From Pseudomonadota bacterium (GTDB lineage Bacteria > Pseudomonadota > Alphaproteobacteria > Sphingomonadales > Sphingomonadaceae), in assembly GCA_023390675.1 (NCBI GenBank), contig JAEWCK010000226.1:1-7849 (forward strand): DNA of 7,849 nt, written 5' to 3'. The translations under genes were made by a program, and so were the position numbers. Under the pieces are notes generated by a model. That model saw nothing but the letters and a program-made list of their open reading frames with translations, was not told the origin of the DNA and ran no database searches. Positions 1 through 6,658 of the stretch are shown here, piece after piece. Each line of letters opens with the position of its first letter. The stretch's first letter is position 1.

Positions 1-2163
1 CTCGTATTTGCGCAGCACGTCGTAGATCAGGGCGGTCGAGAAGGGGACCTGGCGCCCGGTCTTCTTCTTGCCCGGTTGCTGGCGCTCGACCAGTCCGCCG
101 ATGATCGCGACTTCGCGAAAGGCGCGCTTGAGCAGCGCCGACCCCTGCACCCAGTCGACGAACTCGTGCTCCAAAATGTCGGGCGAGAAGAGCGCGGCGG
201 GATCCCGGATTTTCTCGAGCCCGTAGACCGCGAGCGCATAGTCGTTGGCGACGAAGCCCAGCGGCTTCAATCCCATCGCCTCCATCCGCCGCGTGATCAG
301 CATGCCCAGCGACTGGTGCGCGTTCCAGCCCTCGAAGCTGTAGGCGACCATGTGGTGCTTGCCCTCGTGCGGGAAGGTCTCGACCAGCAACTGGCGCGGC
401 GCGGGGATCGCCGAGCGATATTGCTGCACCTCGAGCCATTCGCGGACGTCTTGCGGAAAGCGCTGCCAAGCCTCGCGATCGTGGAGGAAACGGCGGACGC
501 GGTCGGCGAGCGTCGCAGTGATCGCGAGCCGCGCACCCATGTACGATACGTAGCGCGCGTGCTTCGCGGTGGCGCGGACGATCAGGTCGGTCGCCTCGAC
601 GCGCTCGACTTCGAGCGCGAGCCCGGCGAAGACGAAGGTGTCGCCGGGGGCGAGCGTCGCGCCGAACGCCTCCTCGACCTTGCCCAGCCGCCGCCCGTTC
701 TTGAAGCGCACCTCGAGCATCGGCGCCTCGACGATGATCCCGGCATTGAGGCGATGCTGCGCGACGAAGGCGGGCCTGGTGACGCGCCACAGCCCGTCCT
801 TGCCGAGCGTCAACCGCTTGAACTTGTCATAGGCGCGCAGCGAATAGCCGCCGTCGGCGATGAAGCCGAGCACGCGATCGAAGGTTTCCTGCTCGAGCGC
901 CGAATAGGGCAATGCTGCACGCACCTCGTGCAGCATTGCCGCAGCATCGAAGGGCGCCGCGCAGGCGCAGGCCATGACGTGCTGGGCGAGCACGTCGAGC
1001 GCGCCGGGGCGGAAGATGTCGGGATCGAGCTCCCCTTGCTCGACGGCGTCCAATGCGGCGCGCGCCTCCAGATATTCGAAGCGGTTGCCGGGGACGAGCA
1101 CCGCCTCGCTCGGCTCGTCGAGCCGGTGGTTGGCGCGGCCGATGCGCTGGAGTAGGCGCGACGAGCCCTTGGGCGCGCCCATCTGGATCACGCAATCGAC
1201 ATCGCCCCAGTCGACGCCGAGATCGAGGCTGGCAGTGGCGACCAGCGCGCGCAGCTTGCCGTCGGCCATCGCCTGCTCGGCGCGGCGGCGCGCCTCGAGG
1301 CTTAGGCTGCCGTGATGCACGCCGATCGGCAGCTTGAGCTCGTTGACCTTCCAGAGCTGCTGGAAGACGAGCTCGGCGAGGCCGCGCGTGTTGCAGAAGA
1401 TGATCGTCGTCTTGTGCGTCTCGATCTCGGCCATCACCTGCGGGATCGCGTAGACCCCCGAATGCCCGGCCCAGGGGACGCGGTCCTTGGGGAGCAGGAT
1501 CGCGATGTTCGGATCGGCGCCCTTCTCGCCCTGGACGAGCGTCACCGAATCGATGTCGCCGTGCGGGGCGAGCCAGGCGCGATAGCCGTCGGGGTCGGCG
1601 ACGGTGGCGGAGAGCGCGACGCGGCGCATCTGCGGGGCGAGCCGCTGGAGCCGCGCCATCGCCAGCGCGAGCAGGTCGCCGCGCTTGCCGGTGGCGAAGG
1701 CGTGGACCTCGTCGACGACGATGGTCTTCAGCCCTTCGAACATCGTCAGGCTGTCCTCGTAGGAAAGCAGCAGGCTGAGCGATTCGGGGGTGGTGAGCAG
1801 GATCTGGGGCGGGCGCGCGCGCTGGCGGACCTTGCGGTCCCACGGCGTGTCGCCGGTTCGCGTCTCGACGCGGATCGGCAGCCCCATTTCCTCGATCGGG
1901 GTGAGCAGATTGCGCTGCACGTCGACCGCGAGCGCCTTCAAGGGCGAGATATAGAGCGTGTGCAGCCCCTCGCCCGGATCCTCGATAAGCTCGGCGAGGG
2001 TCGGCAGGAACCCCGCGAGCGTCTTGCCCGCGCCGGTCGCCGCGACGAGCAGCGCATTCTCGCCCGCGCGCCCCGCGGCGAGCATGTCGAGCTGGTGCCG
2101 CCGCGGGGTCCAGCCACGCGCGGTGAACCAGTCGGCAAGCATCTGGGGGAGATCGGCGTCCAC
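1..2163 (-). CDS. Ligase-associated DEXH-box DNA helicase (Lhr-core type), C-terminus cut off by the window edge
   Basis: This is an ATP-driven DNA helicase of the Lhr-core group, the 'ligase-associated' DNA damage response branch, acting on chromosomal DNA in the cytoplasm. The reading frame is open for 721 codons and runs off base 1. Numbering from GTG at 2163, it shows Walker A ATGAGKT (42-48), DEVH (151-154), SAT (185-187), a motif V region with GVDW (316-319) and motif VI QRIGRA (339-344). The two RecA-like domains (about 1-400) are followed by the winged-helix and Lhr-type C-terminal region. The last visible residues (VPFSTALIYDVLRKYE) are a typical near-C-terminal stretch, so I estimate 80-100 residues are missing. 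The start is uncertain: GTG at 2163 and ATG at 2142 are both in frame and neither has a clear Shine-Dalgarno sequence. It lies 38 bases after the 224-residue membrane protein and may be co-transcribed with it. The matching exonuclease is on the opposite strand. Family assignment is secure; function is inferred from the family. Confidence 0.93.
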   Translation of the reverse strand, partial: MDADLPQMLADWFTARGWTPRRHQLDMLAAGRAGENALLVAATGAGKTLAGFLPTLAELIEDPGEGLHTLYISPLKALAVDVQRNLLTPIEEMGLPIRVETRTGDTPWDRKVRQRARPPQILLTTPESLSLLLSYEDSLTMFEGLKTIVVDEVHAFATGKRGDLLALAMARLQRLAPQMRRVALSATVADPDGYRAWLAPHGDIDSVTLVQGEKGADPNIAILLPKDRVPWAGHSGVYAIPQVMAEIETHKTTIIFCNTRGLAELVFQQLWKVNELKLPIGVHHGSLSLEARRRAEQAMADGKLRALVATASLDLGVDWGDVDCVIQMGAPKGSSRLLQRIGRANHRLDEPSEAVLVPGNRFEYLEARAALDAVEQGELDPDIFRPGALDVLAQHVMACACAAPFDAAAMLHEVRAALPYSALEQETFDRVLGFIADGGYSLRAYDKFKRLTLGKDGLWRVTRPAFVAQHRLNAGIIVEAPMLEVRFKNGRRLGKVEEAFGATLAPGDTFVFAGLALEVERVEATDLIVRATAKHARYVSYMGARLAITATLADRVRRFLHDREAWQRFPQDVREWLEVQQYRSAIPAPRQLLVETFPHEGKHHMVAYSFEGWNAHQSLGMLITRRMEAMGLKPLGFVANDYALAVYGLEKIRDPAALFSPDILEHEFVDWVQGSALLKRAFREVAIIGGLVERQQPGKKKTGRQVPFSTALIYDVLRKYE
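908..940. repeat. Perfect 14-base inverted repeat with 5-base loop inside the helicase gene
   Basis: Bases 908-921 (GGCAATGCTGCACG) are the exact reverse complement of 927-940, separated by CACCT. The structure lies wholly within the helicase coding region, where it encodes roughly AAMLHEVRAALP, near the junction between the RecA domains and the C-terminal region. It would form a strong hairpin in the mRNA or a small cruciform in DNA. A U-tract is absent, so it does not look like an intrinsic terminator. Confidence 0.85.
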
Positions 2164-2201
2164 GCGCCCGCGTCTAGGCGATTTCGCGCGCGCTGGGCAG
2201 A

Positions 2202-2876
2202 TCAGGGCGCAGGCGGCGCGCCGGCCGGCCGCGTGACCAGCGCAGGCGCCCTCGTGCCCTCGACCGCCAGTCGCGCGCGCTCGCCCTCGGCGCGGTCCTC
2301 GAGCGAGAGCCACGCGGTGTCGCCGCGCGTGCCGATTCGGGCGCCCTCGGCATATTTGCCGATCGGATTGGCATAGTTCACCGTCAGCCCGGCAAAGCCG
2401 CTATTCTCGTTCACGATCATCGCGACCGCGTCGCCGCCGGCACGGTCGAGCGCGACCACGCCGCGGCCGTTGTCGAGCCAGCTCATCGCGCCGCGCTCCG
2501 ATCCGCTCGCGTCGTGGAGAACGAGGCCATAGGAAGCGGCGACGCGCGGATAGCTCTTGCCGGCGATCCGGGGATCGGGAGCCTCGCCCAGGATCACGCG
2601 ATCCTCGCCGTTCGGGCCGAGCACGACGAGCGACGCGGTCTGCGCGTCGCTTCGCTTGCGCCCTTGGGCGGGCGGCGGCGCGCCGATCAGGATCCGCGGC
2701 TTGCCGGTGGCATCGACGATGCGGATGGCCTGCGACTCGATCGTGGCGGGCGCGGGCAGCGCGGCCGACCCGGCGATCGCGATCACCCCGGCGCCGCCGA
2801 GCGCGAGCAGCGCGAGCCGCTGACGGCGAAGCTGAACCTCAAGTCGCGCGATCCGCGCCTCGGCGTCAGGCGCCAT
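2202..2876 (-). CDS. Membrane-anchored protein of unknown function with short beta-type repeats
   Basis: I do not recognise the family. The 224-residue product (start at 2876) has a charged, probably coiled helix (about 5-22, rich in Arg and Glu), one hydrophobic span (about 21-40), and then a non-cytoplasmic-looking domain. That domain contains several loosely repeated segments of the form hydrophobic-Asp-x-x-Gly-x-x-Arg-hydrophobic-Gly: about 51-65 (IRIVDATGKPRILIG), 83-97 (LVVLGPNGEDRVILG), 117-133, 140-154 and 188-206. These suggest a beta-rich, possibly solenoid-like fold. The C-terminus is Pro/Ala rich. An upstream in-frame ATG at 2909 would add 11 residues. I prefer 2876 because it overlaps the stop of the upstream gene by only 11 bases, as in translational coupling, and puts the charged helix directly before the membrane span. 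It lies between the 60-residue membrane gene and the helicase. Any link to DNA repair is unproven. Confidence 0.75.
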   Translation of the reverse strand: MAPDAEARIARLEVQLRRQRLALLALGGAGVIAIAGSAALPAPATIESQAIRIVDATGKPRILIGAPPPAQGRKRSDAQTASLVVLGPNGEDRVILGEAPDPRIAGKSYPRVAASYGLVLHDASGSERGAMSWLDNGRGVVALDRAGGDAVAMIVNENSGFAGLTVNYANPIGKYAEGARIGTRGDTAWLSLEDRAEGERARLAVEGTRAPALVTRPAGAPPAP

Positions 2877-3048
2877 CGCGCGTGGCGTCCTCGCGGCCCT
2901 GCTCGTCATACATGCGCGCAGTCGCTTCCTCGGTATGCTCGACTTCGCGCTTCGAGCTGCGATTGTGCAGAATCGCCCAGGCGATCGCGATCGCGAGCAA
3001 GATCGGCCCGACGACCACCATCAGGCCCTGCATGCTGGAAAGGTCCAT
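2866..3048 (-). CDS. Small single-span membrane protein, unknown function
   Basis: This 60-residue protein begins MDLSSMQGL, has one hydrophobic span (about residues 9-27, VVVGPILLAIAIAWAIL) and ends in a highly charged tail (NRSSKREVEHTEEATARMYDEQGREDATRDGA) likely to face the cytoplasm. The start is decided by a strong Shine-Dalgarno GGAGGA at 3058-3053. Two adjacent ATGs follow (3051 and 3048), and the second has the better spacing (4 bases against 1). The same frame is open further upstream to an ATG at 3183, but that extension would run antisense into the exonuclease and bypass the ribosome site. Its stop overlaps the start of the next gene by 11 bases, so the two proteins are probably made together and may interact. 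I do not recognise the family. Confidence 0.75.
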   Translation of the reverse strand: MDLSSMQGLMVVVGPILLAIAIAWAILHNRSSKREVEHTEEATARMYDEQGREDATRDGA

Positions 3049-3052
3049 CATT

Positions 3053-3058
3053 TCCTCC
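3053..3058 (-). promoter_or_regulatory. Shine-Dalgarno site of the 60-residue membrane protein
   Basis: The minus strand reads GGAGGA here, followed by AATGATG. This near-perfect anti-16S match is the strongest ribosome site in the window. It fixes the start of the small membrane gene at 3048 (or 3051) rather than at the far upstream ATG at 3183. Confidence 0.7.
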
Positions 3059-3142
3059 GGCGTGAGCGTTTCCTTTCCAACGATGCCGGACGCCATTTCG
3101 ATCCGCATGGAACCCGCGGGCCCGGATCGCCATATTGCTCCC

Positions 3143-4138
3143 ATGGCACTCGGAAGCTGGATCGAGCCGCACCCCACGGGCATCTACGTGCCCGCCGCCG
3201 ACGCCTGGATCGATCCGAGCGTGCCGGTGCCGCGCGCGCTCGTCACCCACGGCCATGCCGATCACGCCCGCGGCGGGCATGGCGAGGTGTGGGCGACCCC
3301 CGAGACGCTCGCGATCATGGCGGCGCGCTACGGCCCGCAGAACGGGCGCCCCGTCGACTATGGCGAGACGATGCGGTTGGGCGATGTCGACATCGGCTAC
3401 GTCCCCGCGGGGCACGTGCTGGGATCGGCGCAGATCGTGCTCGACCACAAGAGCGAGCGCATCGTCGTCTCGGGCGACTACAAGCGCCGCGAGGATCCGA
3501 CCTGCGAACCCTTCGAGGTCGTTCCCTGCGACATCTTCGTCACCGAGGCGACGTTCGGCTTGCCGGTCTTCCGCCACCCGGAAACGCATGACGAGATCGA
3601 CAAATTGCTGAGCGCGCTCCGCGCCAATCCGCAGCGCTGCGTGCTCGTCGGCGCCTATGCGCTCGGCAAGGCGCAGCGCGTGATCCGCGAGCTGCGCGTG
3701 ATGGGATTCGACGATCCGATCTACATCCACGGCGCGCTGCAAAGGCTGTGCGATCTCTATGTCGAGCACGGCGTCGATCTCGGCGAGCTGCGCCCCGCGA
3801 CCGGCGTGGCGAAGAAGGAACTGGAGGGCCGCATCATCCTCTGCCCGCCCGGGGCGCTCAACGATCGCTGGTCGCGCCGCCTGCCCGATCCGATCACGGC
3901 GATGGCATCGGGCTGGATGCGCATTCGTCAGCGCGCGCGCCAGCGCAATGTCGAGCTGCCGCTCATCCTCTCCGACCATGCCGATTGGGACGAGCTGACC
4001 GACACGATCCGCGAGATCGCCCCCAGGGAGGTGTGGGTCACGCACGGCCGCGAGGACGCGCTCGTCCATTGGTGCGCCACCCGCCAGATCAAGGCGCGCG
4101 CGCTCGACCTGGTCGGATTCGAGGACGAGGACGACTGA
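3143..4138 (+). CDS. Ligase-associated DNA exonuclease (metallo-beta-lactamase/beta-CASP fold)
   Basis: This is a predicted metal-dependent DNA exonuclease of the SNM1-like MBL/beta-CASP superfamily, 'ligase-associated' branch, thought to work with the Lhr-type helicase and an ATP-dependent ligase in DNA repair. The 331-residue length is normal for the family. Metal-site motifs are intact: HGHADH (36-41), GHVLGSA with H91, SGDYKRRED with D112, TEATFG with E135, SDHAD with H279 and THGRED with H301. The GAYALGKAQR segment (170-179) is typical of the beta-CASP insert. Start ATG at 3143 gives MALGSWIEPHPTGIYV, which fits the family N-terminus. An in-frame ATG at 3107 would add 12 residues, and neither start has a good ribosome site. 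It is divergent from the small membrane gene with a 94-base gap. The usual downstream ligase gene is absent: a secreted-protein gene follows instead. Identity is confident; the role is inferred from the family. Confidence 0.93.
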   Translation: MALGSWIEPHPTGIYVPAADAWIDPSVPVPRALVTHGHADHARGGHGEVWATPETLAIMAARYGPQNGRPVDYGETMRLGDVDIGYVPAGHVLGSAQIVLDHKSERIVVSGDYKRREDPTCEPFEVVPCDIFVTEATFGLPVFRHPETHDEIDKLLSALRANPQRCVLVGAYALGKAQRVIRELRVMGFDDPIYIHGALQRLCDLYVEHGVDLGELRPATGVAKKELEGRIILCPPGALNDRWSRRLPDPITAMASGWMRIRQRARQRNVELPLILSDHADWDELTDTIREIAPREVWVTHGREDALVHWCATRQIKARALDLVGFEDEDD

Positions 4139-4167
4139 TTGCCCTTCGCCGTTGTTAGCGATACCAT
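4139..4167 (+). promoter_or_regulatory. Possible sigma-70-type promoter upstream of the first secreted paralog
   Basis: TTGCCC (4139-4144) and TACCAT (4162-4167) are separated by 17 bases. Each matches the -35 and -10 consensus at about four of six positions. Transcription would start near 4174, giving a short leader that still contains the Shine-Dalgarno at 4181-4187. The -35 box begins immediately after the exonuclease stop codon. In GC-rich DNA such weak matches are common, so this is only a candidate. Confidence 0.3.
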
Positions 4168-4191
4168 GCCGTGAAATACGGGAGAGGTTCG

Positions 4192-4647
4192 ATGCAGATT
4201 CGCAAGCTCGCGGCAGTCGCGGCAAGTCTTGTCCTTGGCGCGGGCGGCGCGCATGCGCAGGCGGGCGGCAGCACCGGTCAGGGCAACCCGGTGCTGGTCG
4301 GCTCGGTCGGCGCGCCCGAATTGAAGGGTCCCGACGACACCGCCGCCAATATCGACAAGGCGATGCGCGACGAGGCGCGCAACCGCAGCGCCAATCCCAG
4401 GAGCAGCCGCGCGGTTCCCGCGAAGCGCGAGGACGTCGCCGTCGGCGCCGAGATCCGCGATTCGAAAGGCGTGGTGCTCGGCACCGTCGACTCGCTCCAG
4501 TTGAGCGGCGCGGTGGTCGCGTCCAGCGCCGGCAAGGTCGAAGTGCCGTTCGAAGCGTTCGGCAAGAACAACAAGGGCCTGCTGATCGCGATGACCAAGG
4601 CCGATTTCGACAAGATGGTCGCCGACGCCAACAAGCCGGCCAACTGA
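4192..4647 (+). CDS. Secreted or periplasmic protein with PRC-barrel-like C-terminal domain (paralog 1)
   Basis: This 151-residue protein has a clear Sec signal peptide (MQIRKLAAVAASLVLGAGGAHA, cleavage likely after A22). A polar, probably disordered linker follows (about 23-80), and then a small beta domain (about 82-145). That domain reads like a PRC-barrel: DVAVGAEIRDSKGVVLGTVDSL, a short strand, then VEVPFEAFGKNNKGLLIAMTKADFDKMV. The start is set by GGAGAGG at 4181-4187, four bases before the ATG, and by the signal peptide. A GTG at 4171 in the same frame would spoil the signal peptide. The next gene encodes a paralog of the same architecture. Export is well supported. The PRC-barrel assignment rests on pattern recognition and the function is unknown. 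Confidence 0.85.
   Translation: MQIRKLAAVAASLVLGAGGAHAQAGGSTGQGNPVLVGSVGAPELKGPDDTAANIDKAMRDEARNRSANPRSSRAVPAKREDVAVGAEIRDSKGVVLGTVDSLQLSGAVVASSAGKVEVPFEAFGKNNKGLLIAMTKADFDKMVADANKPAN
4576..4614 (+). repeat. 39-base identical direct repeat shared by the two paralogs, copy 1
   Basis: Bases 4576-4614 are identical to 5104-5142. Both encode the segment GLLIAMTKADFDK near the C-terminus, and the flanking sequence diverges immediately on both sides. It marks a gene duplication with either strong constraint or local gene conversion. Confidence 0.85.
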
Positions 4648-4704
4648 GCGGCAACATCGCGGCAATGCGCGCATCCTAGCCTTTCGGGCGAGGGGAGAGA
4701 CGCG

Positions 4705-5169
4705 ATGATCAAGCTTCTGTCCGGAGCGGTGCTGGCTGCAGGCGCGCTGCTCGCGAGCGGCGCGGCGCATGCGCAGACCGGCGGCGCGGCGGTGCCGGGC
4801 CACGCCCAGCCCGTGCTCGGCACCGAGAAGAACGATTCGACGCGGATGAGCAACGACGATCGCGACGCCAATGTCGCGGCCGAACGCGCGGTGCGCGAGA
4901 GCCGCGAGGGCGGGGAACGCCCGAAGGCCGGCCGCGCGCGCCCGGCAAAGCCGTCCGATCTCGTCATCGGCGCGGCGGTGCGCGATTCGGCGGGCGTGCC
5001 GATCGGGAGCATCGAGCGCATCGATCCCGACGGCGTCCAGATCCTCACCGGCGACGGCAAGCACGCGAAGATCGCCGCCGACGGCTTCGGCAAGGATCGC
5101 GCCGGCCTGCTGATCGCGATGACCAAGGCCGATTTCGACAAGGCCGTGGCCGCCTCGCTCGGCGAGTAA
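4705..5169 (+). CDS. Secreted or periplasmic protein with PRC-barrel-like C-terminal domain (paralog 2)
   Basis: This 154-residue paralog of the preceding gene has the same layout: signal peptide (cleavage likely after A23 in GAAHAQTGG), a charged low-complexity linker (about 40-83, with an Arg/Glu-rich then Arg/Pro/Ala-rich part), and the small beta domain (about 84-150). The domain contains DLVIGAAVRDSAGVPIGSIERI and then AADGFGKDRAGLLIAMTKADFDKAV. A good ribosome site, AGGGGAG (4691-4697), lies seven bases before the ATG. It follows paralog 1 after 57 bases with no obvious terminator, so the two are probably co-transcribed. The linkers have diverged strongly, while the C-terminal motif is nearly identical in protein and identical in DNA over 39 bases. 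The function is unknown. Confidence 0.85.
   Translation: MIKLLSGAVLAAGALLASGAAHAQTGGAAVPGHAQPVLGTEKNDSTRMSNDDRDANVAAERAVRESREGGERPKAGRARPAKPSDLVIGAAVRDSAGVPIGSIERIDPDGVQILTGDGKHAKIAADGFGKDRAGLLIAMTKADFDKAVAASLGE
5104..5142 (+). repeat. 39-base identical direct repeat shared by the two paralogs, copy 2
   Basis: This is the second copy of the block at 4576-4614, in the same reading frame and at the same place relative to the paralog's C-terminus. The copies are 528 bases apart, so recombination between them would fuse the two genes in frame (528 is a multiple of three). Confidence 0.85.
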
Positions 5170-5218
5170 AGCCTCCGCCGGATTGACAAGCCGGGGGCCC
5201 CGCGCTTGGGGAGTGCCC

Positions 5219-6652
5219 ATGCAATGCCTGTCGCGCGCCACGCTCGCCTCTCTCCCGTCCGCCGTCCGCCGGCCGGGGCACGATCTCGCCCCGCTCCGCA
5301 CCGGGATCGTCCATTTCGGCCCCGGCGCGTTCCACCGCGCGCACCAGGCCGCCTATGTCGACCGGCTGCTCGATACCGATCCGCGCTGGGGAATCGCCGC
5401 GGTCTCGCTGCGCAGCCCGGGCACGGTCGATGCGCTGAAGCGCCAGGACGGGCTCTACACGCTCGCCGTGCTCGACCGCGAACCCTCGATGCGGATCGTT
5501 GCAGCGCATTCGGACGCGATCGGCCCCGGCGAAGGCGCGCGGCTGAAGGCGCTGCTCGCCAATCCCGACGTCCGCGTCGCGACGAGCACGGTGACCGAGA
5601 AGGGCTATTGCCTGTCGGCCGACGGCACCCTCGATTTCGCCCATCCCGACATCGTCCACGACAGCGCCCGGCCCGCCGAGCCGGCGAGCGTGATCGGCTG
5701 GATCGTCGCCGGCCTCGCCGATCGCCGCGCCGCGGGGTCGCCGCCCTTCGCGATGCTCTGCTGTGACAACATGACCGGCAACGGCGCGAAGCTGAAGGCC
5801 GCCTGCGTCACGCTCGCGGACGAATGGGACGGGGATCTGGCGCGCTGGATCGAAGGCAAAGTCGCCTTCCCCGATTCGATGGTCGATTCGATCACTCCGG
5901 CGAGCGACCCGGCGTTCCTCGCCCATGTCGCGCACGGTCTGCACCTGCGAGATGACGCCGCGGTCCAGCGCGAGGGCTTCGCGCAATGGGTGCTCCAGCG
6001 CTTCGACATGGCCGACGGACCTGACCTCGCAAGCGCCGGCGTGACGATCACCAACGACGTGCGCGGCTACGAGCAGGCCAAGCTGCGCATCTTGAACGGC
6101 GCGCATTCGAGCCTCGCCTATATCGGCCTCGCGCTCGGGCTCGAGACGGTGTTCGAGGCGATGTCGGACCCCAAGCTCGAGGGCTTCATCCACCGCCTCG
6201 TCCATTCGGATATCGCGCTCTCGCTGAAGCCGGTCGATGGCCTCGATGTCCAGCATTACGCCGACGACGTGCTCAATCGCTTCCGCAATCCGGCGATCCG
6301 CCACTTGCTAAGCCAGATCGCGTGGGACGGGTCGCAGAAGCTCCCCTATCGCCTGCTCGACACGATCCAGGACGAATTGGACGCCGGCCGCAGCATCGAT
6401 CGGCTCGCAGTGCCGATCGCGGCGTGGATCGCGTTCATCCGGCGCAAGGCGCAGGCGCACGAGACGATCACCGATCCGCTCGCCGACACGCTGGCCAAGG
6501 CCGCGACCGGCAGCGACGTGCTCCACGCGATGCTCGAGCTGCGCCAGGTCTTCCCCGATCGCCTAGCGCACGATCCGCGCTTCCGCCACGGCGTCGCCGA
6601 CGCGCTGCTGCCCTTCCTCGACGGGCACCCGGAGACGCTGCTGAGCCGATAG
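5219..6652 (+). CDS. Mannitol dehydrogenase/fructuronate reductase family NAD(P)-dependent oxidoreductase
   Basis: This cytoplasmic polyol-specific long-chain dehydrogenase interconverts a sugar alcohol or aldonate and the matching ketose or keto-acid (mannitol/fructose, or mannonate/fructuronate). The 477-residue length fits the family. The N-terminal nucleotide-binding segment is FGPGAFHRAHQ (33-43). E127 lies in TVTEKGY, CDNMTGNG is at 182-189, and VDSITP (222-227) is where VDRITP is more usual. The catalytic pattern K288-x4-N293-x2-H296 in KLRILNGAH matches Lys295/Asn300/His303 of Pseudomonas mannitol 2-dehydrogenase. The C-terminal DGSQKLPYR (370-378) is typical. The start at 5219 is supported by GGGGAG (5208-5213) five bases upstream; the frame is open to 5183 but lacks a better site. 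It lies 49 bases after the second secreted paralog. No sugar-acid dehydratase or transporter is visible, so the substrate cannot be decided here. Confidence 0.92.
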   Translation: MQCLSRATLASLPSAVRRPGHDLAPLRTGIVHFGPGAFHRAHQAAYVDRLLDTDPRWGIAAVSLRSPGTVDALKRQDGLYTLAVLDREPSMRIVAAHSDAIGPGEGARLKALLANPDVRVATSTVTEKGYCLSADGTLDFAHPDIVHDSARPAEPASVIGWIVAGLADRRAAGSPPFAMLCCDNMTGNGAKLKAACVTLADEWDGDLARWIEGKVAFPDSMVDSITPASDPAFLAHVAHGLHLRDDAAVQREGFAQWVLQRFDMADGPDLASAGVTITNDVRGYEQAKLRILNGAHSSLAYIGLALGLETVFEAMSDPKLEGFIHRLVHSDIALSLKPVDGLDVQHYADDVLNRFRNPAIRHLLSQIAWDGSQKLPYRLLDTIQDELDAGRSIDRLAVPIAAWIAFIRRKAQAHETITDPLADTLAKAATGSDVLHAMLELRQVFPDRLAHDPRFRHGVADALLPFLDGHPETLLSR

Positions 6653-6658
6653 GGGAAA

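Noticed and set aside
76..1155. 359-codon plus-strand open frame opposite the helicase
   Set aside because: It is a shadow of the helicase frame, which carries all the helicase motifs. The composition (Arg, Glu, Asp, Leu rich) is typical of antisense frames here.
3049..3183. N-terminal extension of the small membrane protein to an ATG at 3183
   Set aside because: The extension runs into the exonuclease coding sequence and ignores the strong GGAGGA site at 3058-3053, which fits the start at 3048.
4168..4183. Small CCGT/ACGG stem before the first secreted gene, considered as a riboswitch or regulator site
   Set aside because: Only four base pairs, no conserved aptamer features and too little leader sequence.
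2906..4657. 583-codon open frame on the minus strand opposite the exonuclease and first secreted gene
   Set aside because: It is antisense to two genes with clear family motifs or signal peptide. Its translation is Arg/Ala/Asp-rich with no recognisable domain, as expected of a shadow frame in GC-rich DNA.
5183..5188. Perfect TTGACA -35-like hexamer upstream of the dehydrogenase
   Set aside because: At 16-18 bases downstream there is only GC-rich sequence (around TTGGGG) with no -10 resemblance, so a promoter is not supported.
3928..5301. 457-codon open frame on the minus strand opposite both secreted paralogs
   Set aside because: The tandem duplication on the plus strand makes the antisense translation look repetitive, but it has no signal, ribosome site or domain of its own.
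5045..6304. 419-codon minus-strand open frame opposite the dehydrogenase
   Set aside because: The plus strand encodes a complete, motif-bearing mannitol-dehydrogenase-family enzyme; the antisense frame has no recognisable content.
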